Shown piece after piece: positions 54,664 through 63,713 of a DNA stretch of 64,000 bases (positions are counted from its first letter, which is position 1; each line of letters opens with the position of its first letter). The translations under genes and the position numbers were made by a program. Location: NCBI RefSeq assembly GCF_000293785.1, contig NZ_AKZI01000090.1, positions 27,628 to 91,627 on the forward strand. Reading direction: 5' to 3'. Origin of the DNA: Rhodovulum sp. PH10 (GTDB lineage: Bacteria > Pseudomonadota > Alphaproteobacteria > Rhizobiales > Xanthobacteraceae). Under the pieces are notes generated by a model. That model did not search any database. It saw only the letters and a program-made list of their open reading frames with translations, and had not been told where the DNA came from.

Positions 54664-55446
54664 GTGATCGACGCCTGGCTCGACCTTCCGGCCGTCTGGC
54701 TGTTTCTCTCTCTTCTCCTTTTCTATGGCACGGCTGCGGCGGTGCTCGCCTGGCTCGCCTTTCGCTCGCCGCTCGGCGAGCGGATCCGCCGGTGCTCGGG
54801 GGTGGTGGCACCGTTCTTCTCGTCGGTGGCGGTGCTGTTCGCGCTGCTGACCGGGTTCTTGGCGAGCGACATCGCCGAGCGGAACCGGCAGGCGTGGCGG
54901 TCGGTCAACAACGAGGCGAGCGCGATCGCCAGCGTCAACACGCTCGGCCTCGCCGCCGCCTCCGACACCACGGCGTTGCGCGCCGCACTGCAAGCCTATG
55001 CCGAGACGGTGCTGGCCGACGAATGGCCGAAGATGGCGGAGGGGCTGCACTCCTCCCGCACCGGCCAGGCGCTGCGCGCGCTGCTGCGGCAGGCCGCCGA
55101 CCCGGCGATCGCCCGCGAATCGGGGCAGGCCGTCCACAACACGCTGCTCGGCGCGGTGATGCGCATCCGCGACGCCCGCGCCGACCGGCTCGCGCTCGCC
55201 TCCGACCGCACCAACGACGTCAAATGGGCGACCGTGCTGATCCTCGGCCTGATGACCCAGATCGCCATCGCCCTCGTTCATCTGGAGAAGCCGCGCGCCC
55301 ACATGGCTGCGCTCACCGTCTTCTCGCTGGCGGCGATCGTCGCGCTCGGCCTGATCGCGCTGCAGGAGCAGCCGTTCAAGGGCGCGCTGCGGGTGTCGCC
55401 GGCGCCGCTCCAGCGCGCCGTCGCCCTGATCGTCCCGCCGCCCTGA
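54664..55446 (+). CDS. DUF4239 (bestrophin-like domain) membrane protein, copy 1
   Basis: 260 aa. Membrane protein with two N-terminal helices (WLFLSLLLFYGTAAAVLAWL; VVAPFFSSVAVLFALLTGFL), a cytoplasmic helical domain with the family motif ASDIAERNRQAWRSVNNEAS, and two C-terminal helices (WATVLILGLMTQIAIALVHL; MAALTVFSLAAIVALGLIAL). DUF4239 proteins have no assigned function. GTG 54664 is preferred (GAGG upstream, and the second copy starts with the same GTGATCGAC). It sits on the opposite strand inside the dcw cluster, between ddlB and murB. Confidence 0.85.
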   Translation: MIDAWLDLPAVWLFLSLLLFYGTAAAVLAWLAFRSPLGERIRRCSGVVAPFFSSVAVLFALLTGFLASDIAERNRQAWRSVNNEASAIASVNTLGLAAASDTTALRAALQAYAETVLADEWPKMAEGLHSSRTGQALRALLRQAADPAIARESGQAVHNTLLGAVMRIRDARADRLALASDRTNDVKWATVLILGLMTQIAIALVHLEKPRAHMAALTVFSLAAIVALGLIALQEQPFKGALRVSPAPLQRAVALIVPPP

Positions 55447-55610
55447 GCGGCTCGCCGCTTTCCCCGCCCTCGGCGACACCGGCACCGCCTCTGTTGCGGC
55501 CGGCGGTCGGACGACCGCACCTTACGCGCAAAAATAGTGTGACTGGAAATCATACCCGTTTTGCGCGAGCATGGATGCCCCCGCCACCGAAGGCACTCCC
55601 GGAGGGCACC

Positions 55611-56387
55611 GTGATCGACACCTGGCTCGGGCTTCCGGCCGCCGCCCTGCTCGCCTCGCTGGTCGGACTGTTCGCCGGCGGCGCGGCGGTGATGGCGTGG
55701 CTGGCGCTGCGCTCGCCGGTGCGCGAGCGGGTGAGGAGTTTGACCGGCATCACCGAGTCGGTGTTCGCCTCCGCCGCCGTGCTCTTTTCGCTGCTCGCCG
55801 GCTTCCTCGCCAGCGACATCGCCGACCGCAACCATCGCGCCTGGCGGGCGGTGAACGCCGAGGCCGGGGCGATCGCCAGCCTGTTCGCGCTCGGCCGGTC
55901 GAGCGGGGCGCCCGAAATCGATCGGCCCCTGAAGGCCTATGCCGAGGCGGTCGCCTCCGACGAATGGCGCGAGATGGCCCGGCACCGCCACTCGCCGCAG
56001 GCGGAAGCGGCGCTGCACGCGCTGATGCGGCAGGCGAGCGACCCGGGCCTCGCGGCCAAGATTCCGCCGCCGGTGCATGCGGCGATCCTGTCGGCCGTGC
56101 TGCGGCTCGGCGAGGCACGGGCCGACCGGCTCGCCGTCGCGCTCGATCGCACCGCGCGCATCCAGTGGCTGAGCGTGCTGGTGCTGGGGCTCGTCACCCA
56201 GCTCACCATCACGCTGGTGCATCTCGAATATCCGCGCGCCCACATCGCCGCCGCAGCGGTGTTCGCGCTGGCGGTGATCGTCGCGCTGTGGCCGATCGCG
56301 CTGCAGGAAACGCCGTTTTCCGGCACGCTCGGCATCACGGCCGAAGCATTCCGGCGCGAGGCCGCCCGCATCGCGCCCGGGGAGTGA
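55611..56387 (+). CDS. DUF4239 membrane protein, copy 2
   Basis: 258 aa paralogue of the preceding gene: same GTG start GTGATCGAC, same layout of two N-terminal helices, soluble middle with ASDIADRNHRAWRAVNAEAG, and two C-terminal helices (QWLSVLVLGLVTQLTITLVH; AAAAVFALAVIVALWPIALQ). GGAGG before GTG 55611 is clear. The two copies are tandem, 164 bases apart, and are probably co-expressed. Function unknown; the pair is an insertion in the cell-wall cluster. Confidence 0.85.
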   Translation: MIDTWLGLPAAALLASLVGLFAGGAAVMAWLALRSPVRERVRSLTGITESVFASAAVLFSLLAGFLASDIADRNHRAWRAVNAEAGAIASLFALGRSSGAPEIDRPLKAYAEAVASDEWREMARHRHSPQAEAALHALMRQASDPGLAAKIPPPVHAAILSAVLRLGEARADRLAVALDRTARIQWLSVLVLGLVTQLTITLVHLEYPRAHIAAAAVFALAVIVALWPIALQETPFSGTLGITAEAFRREAARIAPGE

Positions 56388-56393
56388 ACTCGG

Positions 56394-57311
56394 TCAAGCG
56401 GGCACCCCGATCCGCTCGATCTCCCAGTCGAGCAGAATGCCCGAGGTGTCCTGCACCCGCGCACGCACCGTCTCGCCGAGCGTCTCGATGTCGGCGGCGG
56501 TAGCGTTGCCGCGATTGATCAGAAAATTGCAGTGCAGCTCGGAGACCTGTGCGTCGCCGACGACGAGGCCGCGACAGCCGGCGGCGTCGACCAGCTGCCA
56601 CGCCTTCTTGCCCGGCGGGTTCTTGAAGGTCGAGCCGCCGGTGCGGCTCTTGATCGGCTGGGTCGCCTCGCGAGACTCCGTGATCGCCTCCATCGCCGCG
56701 GCGATCTCGGCAGGATCGCCCGGCGCACCCTGGAACAGCGCCTGCGTGAAGATCACGTCCCTGGCGACGCCGCAGTGGCGGTAGGTGAAGTCCATGTCGG
56801 CGTTGGAATAGACCCGCACCCGCCCCTGGCGGTCGACGCCGCGCGCCTCGACCAGCACGTCCCTGGTCTCGCCGCCATAAGCGCCGCCGTTCATCCGCAG
56901 CGCGCCGCCGATCGCGCCCGGAATGCCGCGATAGAAGGCGAGCCCGGCGATCGCGGCCTCTTGCGCGGCGCGCGCGACCTTGACGTCCGGCACCGCCGCT
57001 CCGGCGCGGATGCGGTGCCCCTCCTCCACCACGATCTGCGCAAAACCGCGGCCGAGCCGGATCACCACGCCCGGCACGCCGCCGTCGCGCACGATCAGGT
57101 TGGAGCCGAGCCCGATCAGCGTCACCGGCAGCTCCGCCGGCAGCCGGGCGAGGACATGAGCGAGGTCGTCCTCGTCCTCCGGCACGAACAACAGCTGCGC
57201 CGGCCCGCCGACCCGGAACCAGGTGAGCGGCGCGAGCGGCGCATTGGCGGTGAGCCGCCCGCGCACGCCGGGCATTTGTGCCCGCAAGGCGGGGAGAAGG
57301 TCGGGAAACAT
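56394..57311 (-). CDS. murB: UDP-N-acetylenolpyruvoylglucosamine reductase MurB
   Basis: 305 aa, type I-like FAD enzyme that completes UDP-MurNAc. FAD-binding [20 protein letters not shown], then the [18 protein letters not shown] segment, and the C-terminal [20 protein letters not shown] with the catalytic Ser/Glu region ([19 protein letters not shown]). ATG 57311 is the start. The normal upstream partner murC is absent here, and hpnP lies in front; convergent with the second DUF4239 gene, 6 bases apart. Confidence 0.95.
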   Translation of the reverse strand: MFPDLLPALRAQMPGVRGRLTANAPLAPLTWFRVGGPAQLLFVPEDEDDLAHVLARLPAELPVTLIGLGSNLIVRDGGVPGVVIRLGRGFAQIVVEEGHRIRAGAAVPDVKVARAAQEAAIAGLAFYRGIPGAIGGALRMNGGAYGGETRDVLVEARGVDRQGRVRVYSNADMDFTYRHCGVARDVIFTQALFQGAPGDPAEIAAAMEAITESREATQPIKSRTGGSTFKNPPGKKAWQLVDAAGCRGLVVGDAQVSELHCNFLINRGNATAADIETLGETVRARVQDTSGILLDWEIERIGVPA

Positions 57312-57416
57312 CGTTTGTTTTCTCGGTCTCGTGAGGACGCTCGACCGGCCCGTGATAGCCGACCGGCGGGCGATCGCAAAAAATCCGCGCAAAATTCGTG
57401 CGGGAAACAGCCGAAC

Positions 57417-59036
57417 CTACTCGGCCGCCATCGGCACTTCCTCGGGGCGGGCCGAGTAGTGCGAGGCCTTCTGCCGGCCGGCGGAAGCGTCGCGGGCGGA
57501 AAGGATCAGATGGTGGGCCATCACGCCGATCCGGATCAGATGCTCGATCTGGCCGCGTCGCAGGCAGGCGAGCGCGACCCTCCAGAACTCGCGCCGGTAG
57601 TCGGACTTCACGCCGACCGTCCAGAGGACGTTGCGCAGCATGCGAAGACCCCGCTTCACGTCGCTCCACGGCACGTGGCGCTGCGACAAAGGCGGCGACA
57701 GGCGGTTCGGATAGGTGTGATCGAGCTGATGGCGATAGCGGGCGAACACCGCAGCCGGCGAGAACGCCTTCTCCATGCAGTCGCGCCACATCGCGATCAC
57801 CTGGTCGTACGGCATCTTGAAGTCGACATTGGAGTCGCGGCTTTCGTCGTCGAGCAGCCGGCCTTCCTTTTCCAGCCGATCCCACAGGGGCGTGCGCGGC
57901 AAGGCCTGCAACAGGTTGATCGTCAACATCGGGATCTTGGTCGCCTCGACGAAGTCGAGCACGCGGCGGCCGGTGTCGGGGCGATCGGTGTCGAGGCCGA
58001 GAATGATGCCGGACACCACCTCGAGCCCGTGGGCATTCAGCGTCTCCACCGCCTCGACGATCGGCACCATCATGTTGTGGTCCTTGGAGATCGCCTCCAG
58101 CGCCTCGGGCTCGGGGGTCTCGATGCCGCAAAAGACCGTCTCGAACACCGCCTCGCGCATCAGCGCCAGAATCTCCGGCCGCTTGGCGATGTTGAGCGTC
58201 GCCTCGCAGGAGAAGATGAACGGATAGCCGTGCGCCTTCTGCCAGTCGACCAGCGCCGGCAACAGCTCGCGCACCGCCCGGCGGTTGCCGATGAAGTTGT
58301 CGTCGACGAAATAGATCGGCCCGGTCATGCCGCAGGCGAGCAGCGTGTCGAGCTCGGCCAGAACCTGCGCCGGCGACTTCAGCCGCGGATTGCGCCCATA
58401 GAGCGCCGGGATGTCACAGAACTCGCAGTGATAGGGGCAGCCGCTGGAATACTGGATCGAGCCGGTGAGATAGCGATCGAGCTCGCAGAGGTCGTAGGCC
58501 GGCACGGGAAAGTCGGCGAGGTCGCGCCGCTCGCGCGTCTCCAGCACCACCTGACGGTCGGGCCGCGAGGGATCTTTCGCCAGCCGCGCGATCAGCGCGT
58601 CGGTCGCGTCGCCCAGCTCGCCGACATGGAGATAATCGAACCCCGGATAGAACTCCCGGCAGGCCGAGACCGACGAGCCGCCGAGCACGGTGGTGCGGCC
58701 GAGTGCGTGGGCGCGGCGACAGATCTCCTCGATCTGCCGGCGCTGGGCGTGCATGCCGGTGACCAGGACGGCGTCCGCCCACAGAAAATCATCGCGCGTC
58801 GCCGGGCGGATGTTCTCGTCGACGAGGCGCACCTCCCAGCTCTTCGGCAGCGACGCGGCGATCAGCAGCAAGCCTTGCGGCGGCATCAGCGCGCGCACCC
58901 GACCGGTGAGCGGATAGGCATGCTCGAACATGCCGAACGCCGAGGTGTAACGCGGACAGACGCAGAGAATACGTCGCGTGTCCGACGACGACACTTCCGG
59001 TGCAGAACCAGTGACCGGCATTCCCGTTGCTGCCAT
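57417..59036 (-). CDS. hpnP: Hopanoid C-2 methylase HpnP
   Basis: 539 aa. B12-binding radical SAM enzyme that adds the 2-methyl group of 2-methylhopanoids. N-terminal cobalamin-type domain: ILCVCPRYTSAFGMFEHAYP, PPQGLLLIAASLP then VRLVDENIRPATRDDF, GGSSVSACREFYPGFDYLHVG. FeS triad SSGCPYHCEFCDIPALYGRN, then DDNFIGNRRAVRELLP and GIILGLDTDRPDTGRR. It matches Rhodopseudomonas HpnP closely by eye. Start 59036 is chosen (AGGA, good spacing); 59051 and 59021 are alternatives created by a 15-bp repeat. No other hopanoid genes are in the window. Confidence 0.9.
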   Translation of the reverse strand: MAATGMPVTGSAPEVSSSDTRRILCVCPRYTSAFGMFEHAYPLTGRVRALMPPQGLLLIAASLPKSWEVRLVDENIRPATRDDFLWADAVLVTGMHAQRRQIEEICRRAHALGRTTVLGGSSVSACREFYPGFDYLHVGELGDATDALIARLAKDPSRPDRQVVLETRERRDLADFPVPAYDLCELDRYLTGSIQYSSGCPYHCEFCDIPALYGRNPRLKSPAQVLAELDTLLACGMTGPIYFVDDNFIGNRRAVRELLPALVDWQKAHGYPFIFSCEATLNIAKRPEILALMREAVFETVFCGIETPEPEALEAISKDHNMMVPIVEAVETLNAHGLEVVSGIILGLDTDRPDTGRRVLDFVEATKIPMLTINLLQALPRTPLWDRLEKEGRLLDDESRDSNVDFKMPYDQVIAMWRDCMEKAFSPAAVFARYRHQLDHTYPNRLSPPLSQRHVPWSDVKRGLRMLRNVLWTVGVKSDYRREFWRVALACLRRGQIEHLIRIGVMAHHLILSARDASAGRQKASHYSARPEEVPMAAE

Positions 59037-59063
59037 TCCCGTTCCTGCCATTCCCGTCCCTGC
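59019..59063. repeat. 15-bp tandem repeat at the hpnP start
   Basis: Three in-frame 15-bp units CATTCCCGTTGCTGC, CATTCCCGTTCCTGC and CATTCCCGTCCCTGC (read on +). On the minus strand each unit supplies an ATG and most supply an AGGA/AGGG-like SD at good spacing, so the start site of hpnP is duplicated. Confidence 0.8.
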
Positions 59064-59335
59064 AATGCGACACGACGCTCGGCCGCCGGGCGATCCGCCG
59101 TCCCGCAATGTCGTGGAATACCGACAAGGTCGGCGACGGAGGGCGAGGCTGTCAAGCCGACCCGGAACCCGGTGACGGAGGGCGCACTCGCCTGGCGAGC
59201 AGCGTCGCGGTCGCCGGTTGAGATTGCGATTGGAGCTATCTATTGTGGCGGTCGTGCAGCAACTGGGCGCCACCGCCGCCATTTCTCGACGTGGTCGTGC
59301 TCGCGCGGTCACGCTCCGAGGCTCGAGGTTCGGCC

Positions 59336-60997
59336 ATGAAGCAGTCCGCTCTCGTCGTCGCCGCGCTCCTTCTCCTGTCCGTGCTGTTCAACGGCCCGTC
59401 GCGCGCCGAGGCGCCGGCGCTCCGCCTCGCGCAGGCGGCCGGCAAGAACCGGATCGCACTGGTGATCGGCAACGCGACCTATCCCGACGACAACCGGCCG
59501 CTCGCCCACCCGATCAAGGACGCCGAGGCGATCGCCGCCGAGCTGAAGCGGGCGGGCTTCGAGGTTTCGGTCGGCACCGACCTCACCAAGCAGAAGCTCC
59601 GGACGGCGCTCGACACCTTCAAGGCGAAGATCTCGCCCGGCACGGCGGCGCTGCTGTTCTTCAGCGGCTACGGCATCCAGACCGGCAAGCAGTCCTACAT
59701 CATCCCGGTCGACGCCCAGATCTGGACCGAGGGCGAGGTCAAGCGCGACGGCATCAGCGTGGAGTCGATCCTCGCCGAGATGAACGCCGCCGGCGCCGGG
59801 GTGAAGGTGGTGATCGTCGACGCCGCCCGCCGCAACCCGTTCGAGCGCCGCTTCCGCGGCTTTTCGGCCGGGCTCGCGGCGCTCAACATCCCGGCCGGAA
59901 CGCTGGCGATGTATTCGGCCGCCGCCGACAAGGTGGCGAGCAACGCCGGCGGCGAGCACAGCCTGTTCGTCGACGAGCTGCTGAAGGAGCTGCGCTCGCC
60001 CGACCTCAGCGCCGAGGCGATCCTCAACAACACCCGCATGGGGGTGTCGCGCGCCTCCAAGAACGAGCAGGTGCCGTGGGTCGCCTCCTCGCTGATCGAG
60101 GAGTTCTATTTTTCGCGCGGCGCCCGGGAGCCGGTGACGCAGGCGCCGGCGGCACAAGAACCCGAGAAGCAAGCCGCAGCTCCGCCGCCGCCTCCACCTC
60201 CCCCGCCGCCGGTGCCCACCGTGACCGAGACGCCCGCCGCGCCGGCATCGCCGCCGGCGCCGAAGCCGGCCGAGACGGCGGCCGCCCCTGCCCCGCCTCC
60301 GCCACCGGCGGCGGACGACGAGCCGGAGGAGACGCCGAAGAAGCCGGAGCCCTCGCCCGCGATCGCCAGCACCGCGCCAGCCCCGCAGCAGCCGGCCGCC
60401 CCGAAGCCGGCCGCCCCGAAGCCGGTCGCGCCGAAACCGCCGGTCGCCGCCCCTCCGCCGCCGCCACCGGAGGCCGAGAGCGACGCCTCGCCGCCGGTCG
60501 AGCGCGACGCGGCGATCCTCGCCCTCGACGCGCAGATCGCCAAGAACCCGAGCGACGGCAACATCTATTATCGGCGCGGCCAGGCCTGGGCCGAGCGCGG
60601 CCGGTTCGGGCTCGCGGCCGAGGATTTCGGGCGGGCGATCCGGCTCGATCCGCGTGACGCCGAGGCCTACAACAATCGCTGCTTCACCCGCGCGGTGCTC
60701 GACCAGCTGGACGACGCCGTCGCCGACTGCGACGAGGCCTTGCGGCTGCGCCCGGACTATGTCGACGCGCTCGACAGCCGCGGCCTCGCCCACCTCAAGC
60801 TCGGCCGGTACGACGCGGCGATCGCCGACTACGACAAGGCGATCGGCCTCAATCCCCGGCTCGCCACCGCCTATTACGGCCGCGGCAAGGCCAAGCTCCA
60901 GAAGGGCGACAAGCGCGGCGGCAACGCCGATATCCGCAACGCCCGGGCGATCGCCCCGACGGTGCCGTCGGAATTCGCGAGCTACGGCGTGAAATAG
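59336..60997 (+). CDS. Caspase-like (C14) protein lacking both catalytic residues, with TPRs
   Basis: 553 aa. Signal peptide (MKQSALVVAALLLLSVLFNG), a caspase fold (about 35-262), a Pro/Ala-rich linker (about 265-415) and C-terminal TPRs (about 416-545; GNIYYRRGQAWAERGRFG, DAEAYNNRCFTRAVLDQLDD, PDYVDALDSRGLAHLKLGRY). The caspase fold is recognised from RIALVIGNATYPDDNRPLAH and YIIPVDAQIW. The catalytic His motif, usually AGHG, reads SGYG (Tyr112), and the catalytic Cys motif, usually DACRNNP, reads DAARRNP (Ala164). So it should not be an active protease and may be a scaffold. Confidence 0.85.
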   Translation: MKQSALVVAALLLLSVLFNGPSRAEAPALRLAQAAGKNRIALVIGNATYPDDNRPLAHPIKDAEAIAAELKRAGFEVSVGTDLTKQKLRTALDTFKAKISPGTAALLFFSGYGIQTGKQSYIIPVDAQIWTEGEVKRDGISVESILAEMNAAGAGVKVVIVDAARRNPFERRFRGFSAGLAALNIPAGTLAMYSAAADKVASNAGGEHSLFVDELLKELRSPDLSAEAILNNTRMGVSRASKNEQVPWVASSLIEEFYFSRGAREPVTQAPAAQEPEKQAAAPPPPPPPPPPVPTVTETPAAPASPPAPKPAETAAAPAPPPPPAADDEPEETPKKPEPSPAIASTAPAPQQPAAPKPAAPKPVAPKPPVAAPPPPPPEAESDASPPVERDAAILALDAQIAKNPSDGNIYYRRGQAWAERGRFGLAAEDFGRAIRLDPRDAEAYNNRCFTRAVLDQLDDAVADCDEALRLRPDYVDALDSRGLAHLKLGRYDAAIADYDKAIGLNPRLATAYYGRGKAKLQKGDKRGGNADIRNARAIAPTVPSEFASYGVK

Positions 60998-61597
60998 CTT
61001 TTTCGCGCCGTTTCACCGACTGCTTTTCGGCATCGTGCCGGCGCCCCCGGCGCCGATTTTCGCGCGAGCGCTCGCGCAATCGATAGTTGCGTCGCGGCGA
61101 CGCGAGCACGCCCCGAAGCGTTCCGGCGAAGGGAGTTGTTCTCGCTTTCCGTGCGCCTCGAATGCCGGTCTATGGCAGAAATGACGCAGACGACGGACGC
61201 GTGACAGCGCCGTATCGACCTCGTGACGGCACGGCCGACCATAACCCGGCTAGATCTCCGCGACAGACCCCGGAAAGCACCCCGAAGTCACCTGTATCGT
61301 GCAAGAAAGTCGATTCGGCCGATATCGACCCTCGGTCGAGGGGTATTCGGCGGACTCGTTCGGTTGGCTACAGGATTATGCGGATGCGGTGATAGCCCCC
61401 GCGAGTCGCCTTATCGCAATACCTCCGTTCTGTGTTTTCTCGGCCCGATCTTGTTGCGTTTCGGTCACGCCGCCTCTGCAAAACGTGTGGTTGCCGTCTC
61501 GGGACGGGCGCTTCGTGTTCCAGCCGTGGCGGGATCCTGGTTTAGTGACGGCGAAACGATTGGAAACGATCGACGCACATCGGGACGGGGGACGAAG
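60998..61597. other. Intergenic region before the double-barrel omp gene
   Basis: 600 bases. The open frame from 61223 runs through it but has no SD or coding look before ATG 61598. It holds several short AT-rich patches (GATAGTTGCG near 61081, GATCTTGTTGCG near 61448 and CGAAACGATTGG near 61553) that may be promoter or leader. No RNA structure was identified. Confidence 0.4.
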
Positions 61598-63589
61598 ATG
61601 CGCAGGACCATTGGCGGCACGGGCCGCTTCGATCGTAAGAGCGTGCTGTTGGGCAGTGCTGCCCTCGTCGTCGGAATGGCGGTCTCGGGGGCCGCCCAGG
61701 CGCAGTGCGTCGACACCACGCCGGTTCTCGCGACCTTCAACAACACGCCGATCACCGGAACGTCGCTGCTGCCGCTCGCCCAGGCCGGGACCATCAACTC
61801 GCTGGTGTCGACCCTGAACACGACCACCACGGTGTTCCAGGCACAGACCGGCTCGGCGTTCGTGTCGAGCCCCGGCAACGCCCCGCCCGACACCAACGGC
61901 GGCGGCGTGTGGGCGCGCGCGATCGGCGGCGAGGTCGAGACCAAGAACACCGGCGTGACCACGCTGCAGAGCGGCGGCGCCGCGGTCGCCGGCTCGGTCG
62001 TCTGCGACACGACGACCAGACAGGGGTTCGTCGGCTATCAGTTCGGGCGCGACATCGCCAAGCTGAACTGGTTCGGCTGGAACATCCACACCGGCGCGAC
62101 GGTCGGCTATCTCGCGTCGGAGTCGCGCGACAAGACTTTGGGCGGGACCTTCTCGGGCGACACCCAGATCCCGTTCCTCGGCACCTACATCACCGCCACC
62201 AAGGGCCGCTTCTTCGCCGACGCGCTGGTGCGCTGGGACTATTACAATCTCGGTCTCGACGACAACGCGGCCGGCCTGTTCGGGCAGACCCTCAATGCCC
62301 GCGGCTGGTCGATCGGCGGCAATCTCGGCTACAACATCGCGCTGCCGAACAACTGGTTCATCGAGCCGTCGGCCGGCTTCACCTACTCGAAGGTCGAGGT
62401 CGACGCGCTGAACGTGTCCGGGACGTTCTTCTCGGCGCTGCCCGGCGCGTCCCTGCCGGGCGTGGTGCAGACCGACGACATCGAAAGCCAGCTCGGCCGC
62501 TTGAGCGTGCGGGTCGGCACCAACCTGACGACGCCCTATGCGGCGATCCAGCCGTTCGTCACCGGCAGCGTGTTCCACGAGTTCGCCGACGACGTGACCA
62601 CGAACTTCGCCGTGTCGCCGACCTTCTCGAACGCCTTGTTCGGTGCGCCGCTGACCGGAACGCTGGTCACCGACCGGGTCGGAACGTTCGGCCAGGTCTC
62701 GGCCGGCGTCGCCGGCCAGATGCTGAACACCGGCTGGCTCGGCTATGTCCGCGGCGACTACCGGTTCGGTGAGAACATCGAAGGCTGGGCGCTCAACACC
62801 GGCATTCGTTATCAGTTCACGCCCGAGCCGCTGCCGGCCGGCCCGGTCGGCAAGCACCCGATCTACGCCAAGGCCCCGCCGGTGCCGGTCGCAGCCCCGG
62901 TCCACTGGGGCGGCTTCTATGCCGGTGTCAATGCCGGCACCATCTGGGGCAAGACCGACGACTGGAGCTATGTCGGCGACACCGCCGCGTCCGAGCCCAA
63001 ATATGCCGGCGCGCTGCTCGGCGGCCAGATCGGCTACAACTACCAGATCGGCAACTGGGTGCTCGGCGTCGAAGGCGATCTCGCCTGGAGCAACGCCAAG
63101 GGCTCGGCCGCCGACCCGCTCGGCACCGACGCGGCGTTCTTCTTCACCGACGAGACCCGGCTCGACTGGTTCGGCACCGTCACCGGCCGGCTCGGCTATG
63201 CCTGGGAGCGCACGCTGTTCTTCGTGAAGGGCGGCTTCGCGGCGGCCGACGTGACGCAGCAGACCGTGTTCAACCTGCAGGGCTACGGCAACCCGGTCGC
63301 CGCCACGATCAACGGCGTCTCGTTCGGTCCCTACACCGCGCCCGGCACCGGCCCCGTCAACGGCACCACGACCACCGCGACCGGCTGGACGATCGGCTTC
63401 GGCGCCGAGTACGCGCTGACCGGCAACTGGTCGGCCAAGGCCGAGTATCTCTATTACGACATCGGCACCGACACCTACACGGTCGACAACGGCCTGCAGG
63501 TCGATGCCCGCGAGCGGGGCGGCATCGCCCGCGTGGGCGTCAACTACCGGTTCTCGACCTGGGGGCTGCCGGTCGTCGCCCGCTACTGA
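61598..63589 (+). CDS. Two-barrel outer-membrane protein (autotransporter-like plus Omp25-like)
   Basis: 663 aa. Signal peptide (SVLLGSAALVVGMAVSGAAQAQ), a short helical segment, then an autotransporter-type barrel of about 300 residues (GFVGYQFGRDIAKLNWFGWN, VRWDYYNLGLDDNAAGLFGQ, VRGDYRFGENIEGWALNTGI, ending near RYQF at about 410). A Pro-rich linker (AKAPPVPVAAPVHWG) joins a second, Omp25/31-like barrel (GGFYAGVNAGTIWG, WVLGVEGDLAWSN, VTGRLGYAWERTLFFVKGGF, WSAKAEYLYYDIG) ending near GVNYRF. ATG 61598 has GGGGGACGAAG before it. Two barrels in one chain are unusual. Probable surface protein of unknown role. Confidence 0.85.
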   Translation: MRRTIGGTGRFDRKSVLLGSAALVVGMAVSGAAQAQCVDTTPVLATFNNTPITGTSLLPLAQAGTINSLVSTLNTTTTVFQAQTGSAFVSSPGNAPPDTNGGGVWARAIGGEVETKNTGVTTLQSGGAAVAGSVVCDTTTRQGFVGYQFGRDIAKLNWFGWNIHTGATVGYLASESRDKTLGGTFSGDTQIPFLGTYITATKGRFFADALVRWDYYNLGLDDNAAGLFGQTLNARGWSIGGNLGYNIALPNNWFIEPSAGFTYSKVEVDALNVSGTFFSALPGASLPGVVQTDDIESQLGRLSVRVGTNLTTPYAAIQPFVTGSVFHEFADDVTTNFAVSPTFSNALFGAPLTGTLVTDRVGTFGQVSAGVAGQMLNTGWLGYVRGDYRFGENIEGWALNTGIRYQFTPEPLPAGPVGKHPIYAKAPPVPVAAPVHWGGFYAGVNAGTIWGKTDDWSYVGDTAASEPKYAGALLGGQIGYNYQIGNWVLGVEGDLAWSNAKGSAADPLGTDAAFFFTDETRLDWFGTVTGRLGYAWERTLFFVKGGFAAADVTQQTVFNLQGYGNPVAATINGVSFGPYTAPGTGPVNGTTTTATGWTIGFGAEYALTGNWSAKAEYLYYDIGTDTYTVDNGLQVDARERGGIARVGVNYRFSTWGLPVVARY

Positions 63590-63666
63590 TCGGCTTCGGC
63601 GCGGCCCACGCGGCCGCACCGGCCTCCCTGCGGCGATGCTTCGGGAGGAGGTTCTCCGGCGAGACG

Positions 63667-63713
63667 AAAGCCCGACGAGACGACAAGAGTCCGGCCTCGC
63701 GCCGGGCTTTTTT
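63667..63713 (+). terminator. Intrinsic terminator after the two-barrel omp gene
   Basis: AAAGCCCG (63667-63674) pairs with CGGGCTTT (63703-63710) and is followed by more T, with an inner CCGG/CCGG stem; a longer GACGAGACGA/TCGTCGTCTC pairing overlaps it. Confidence 0.75.
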
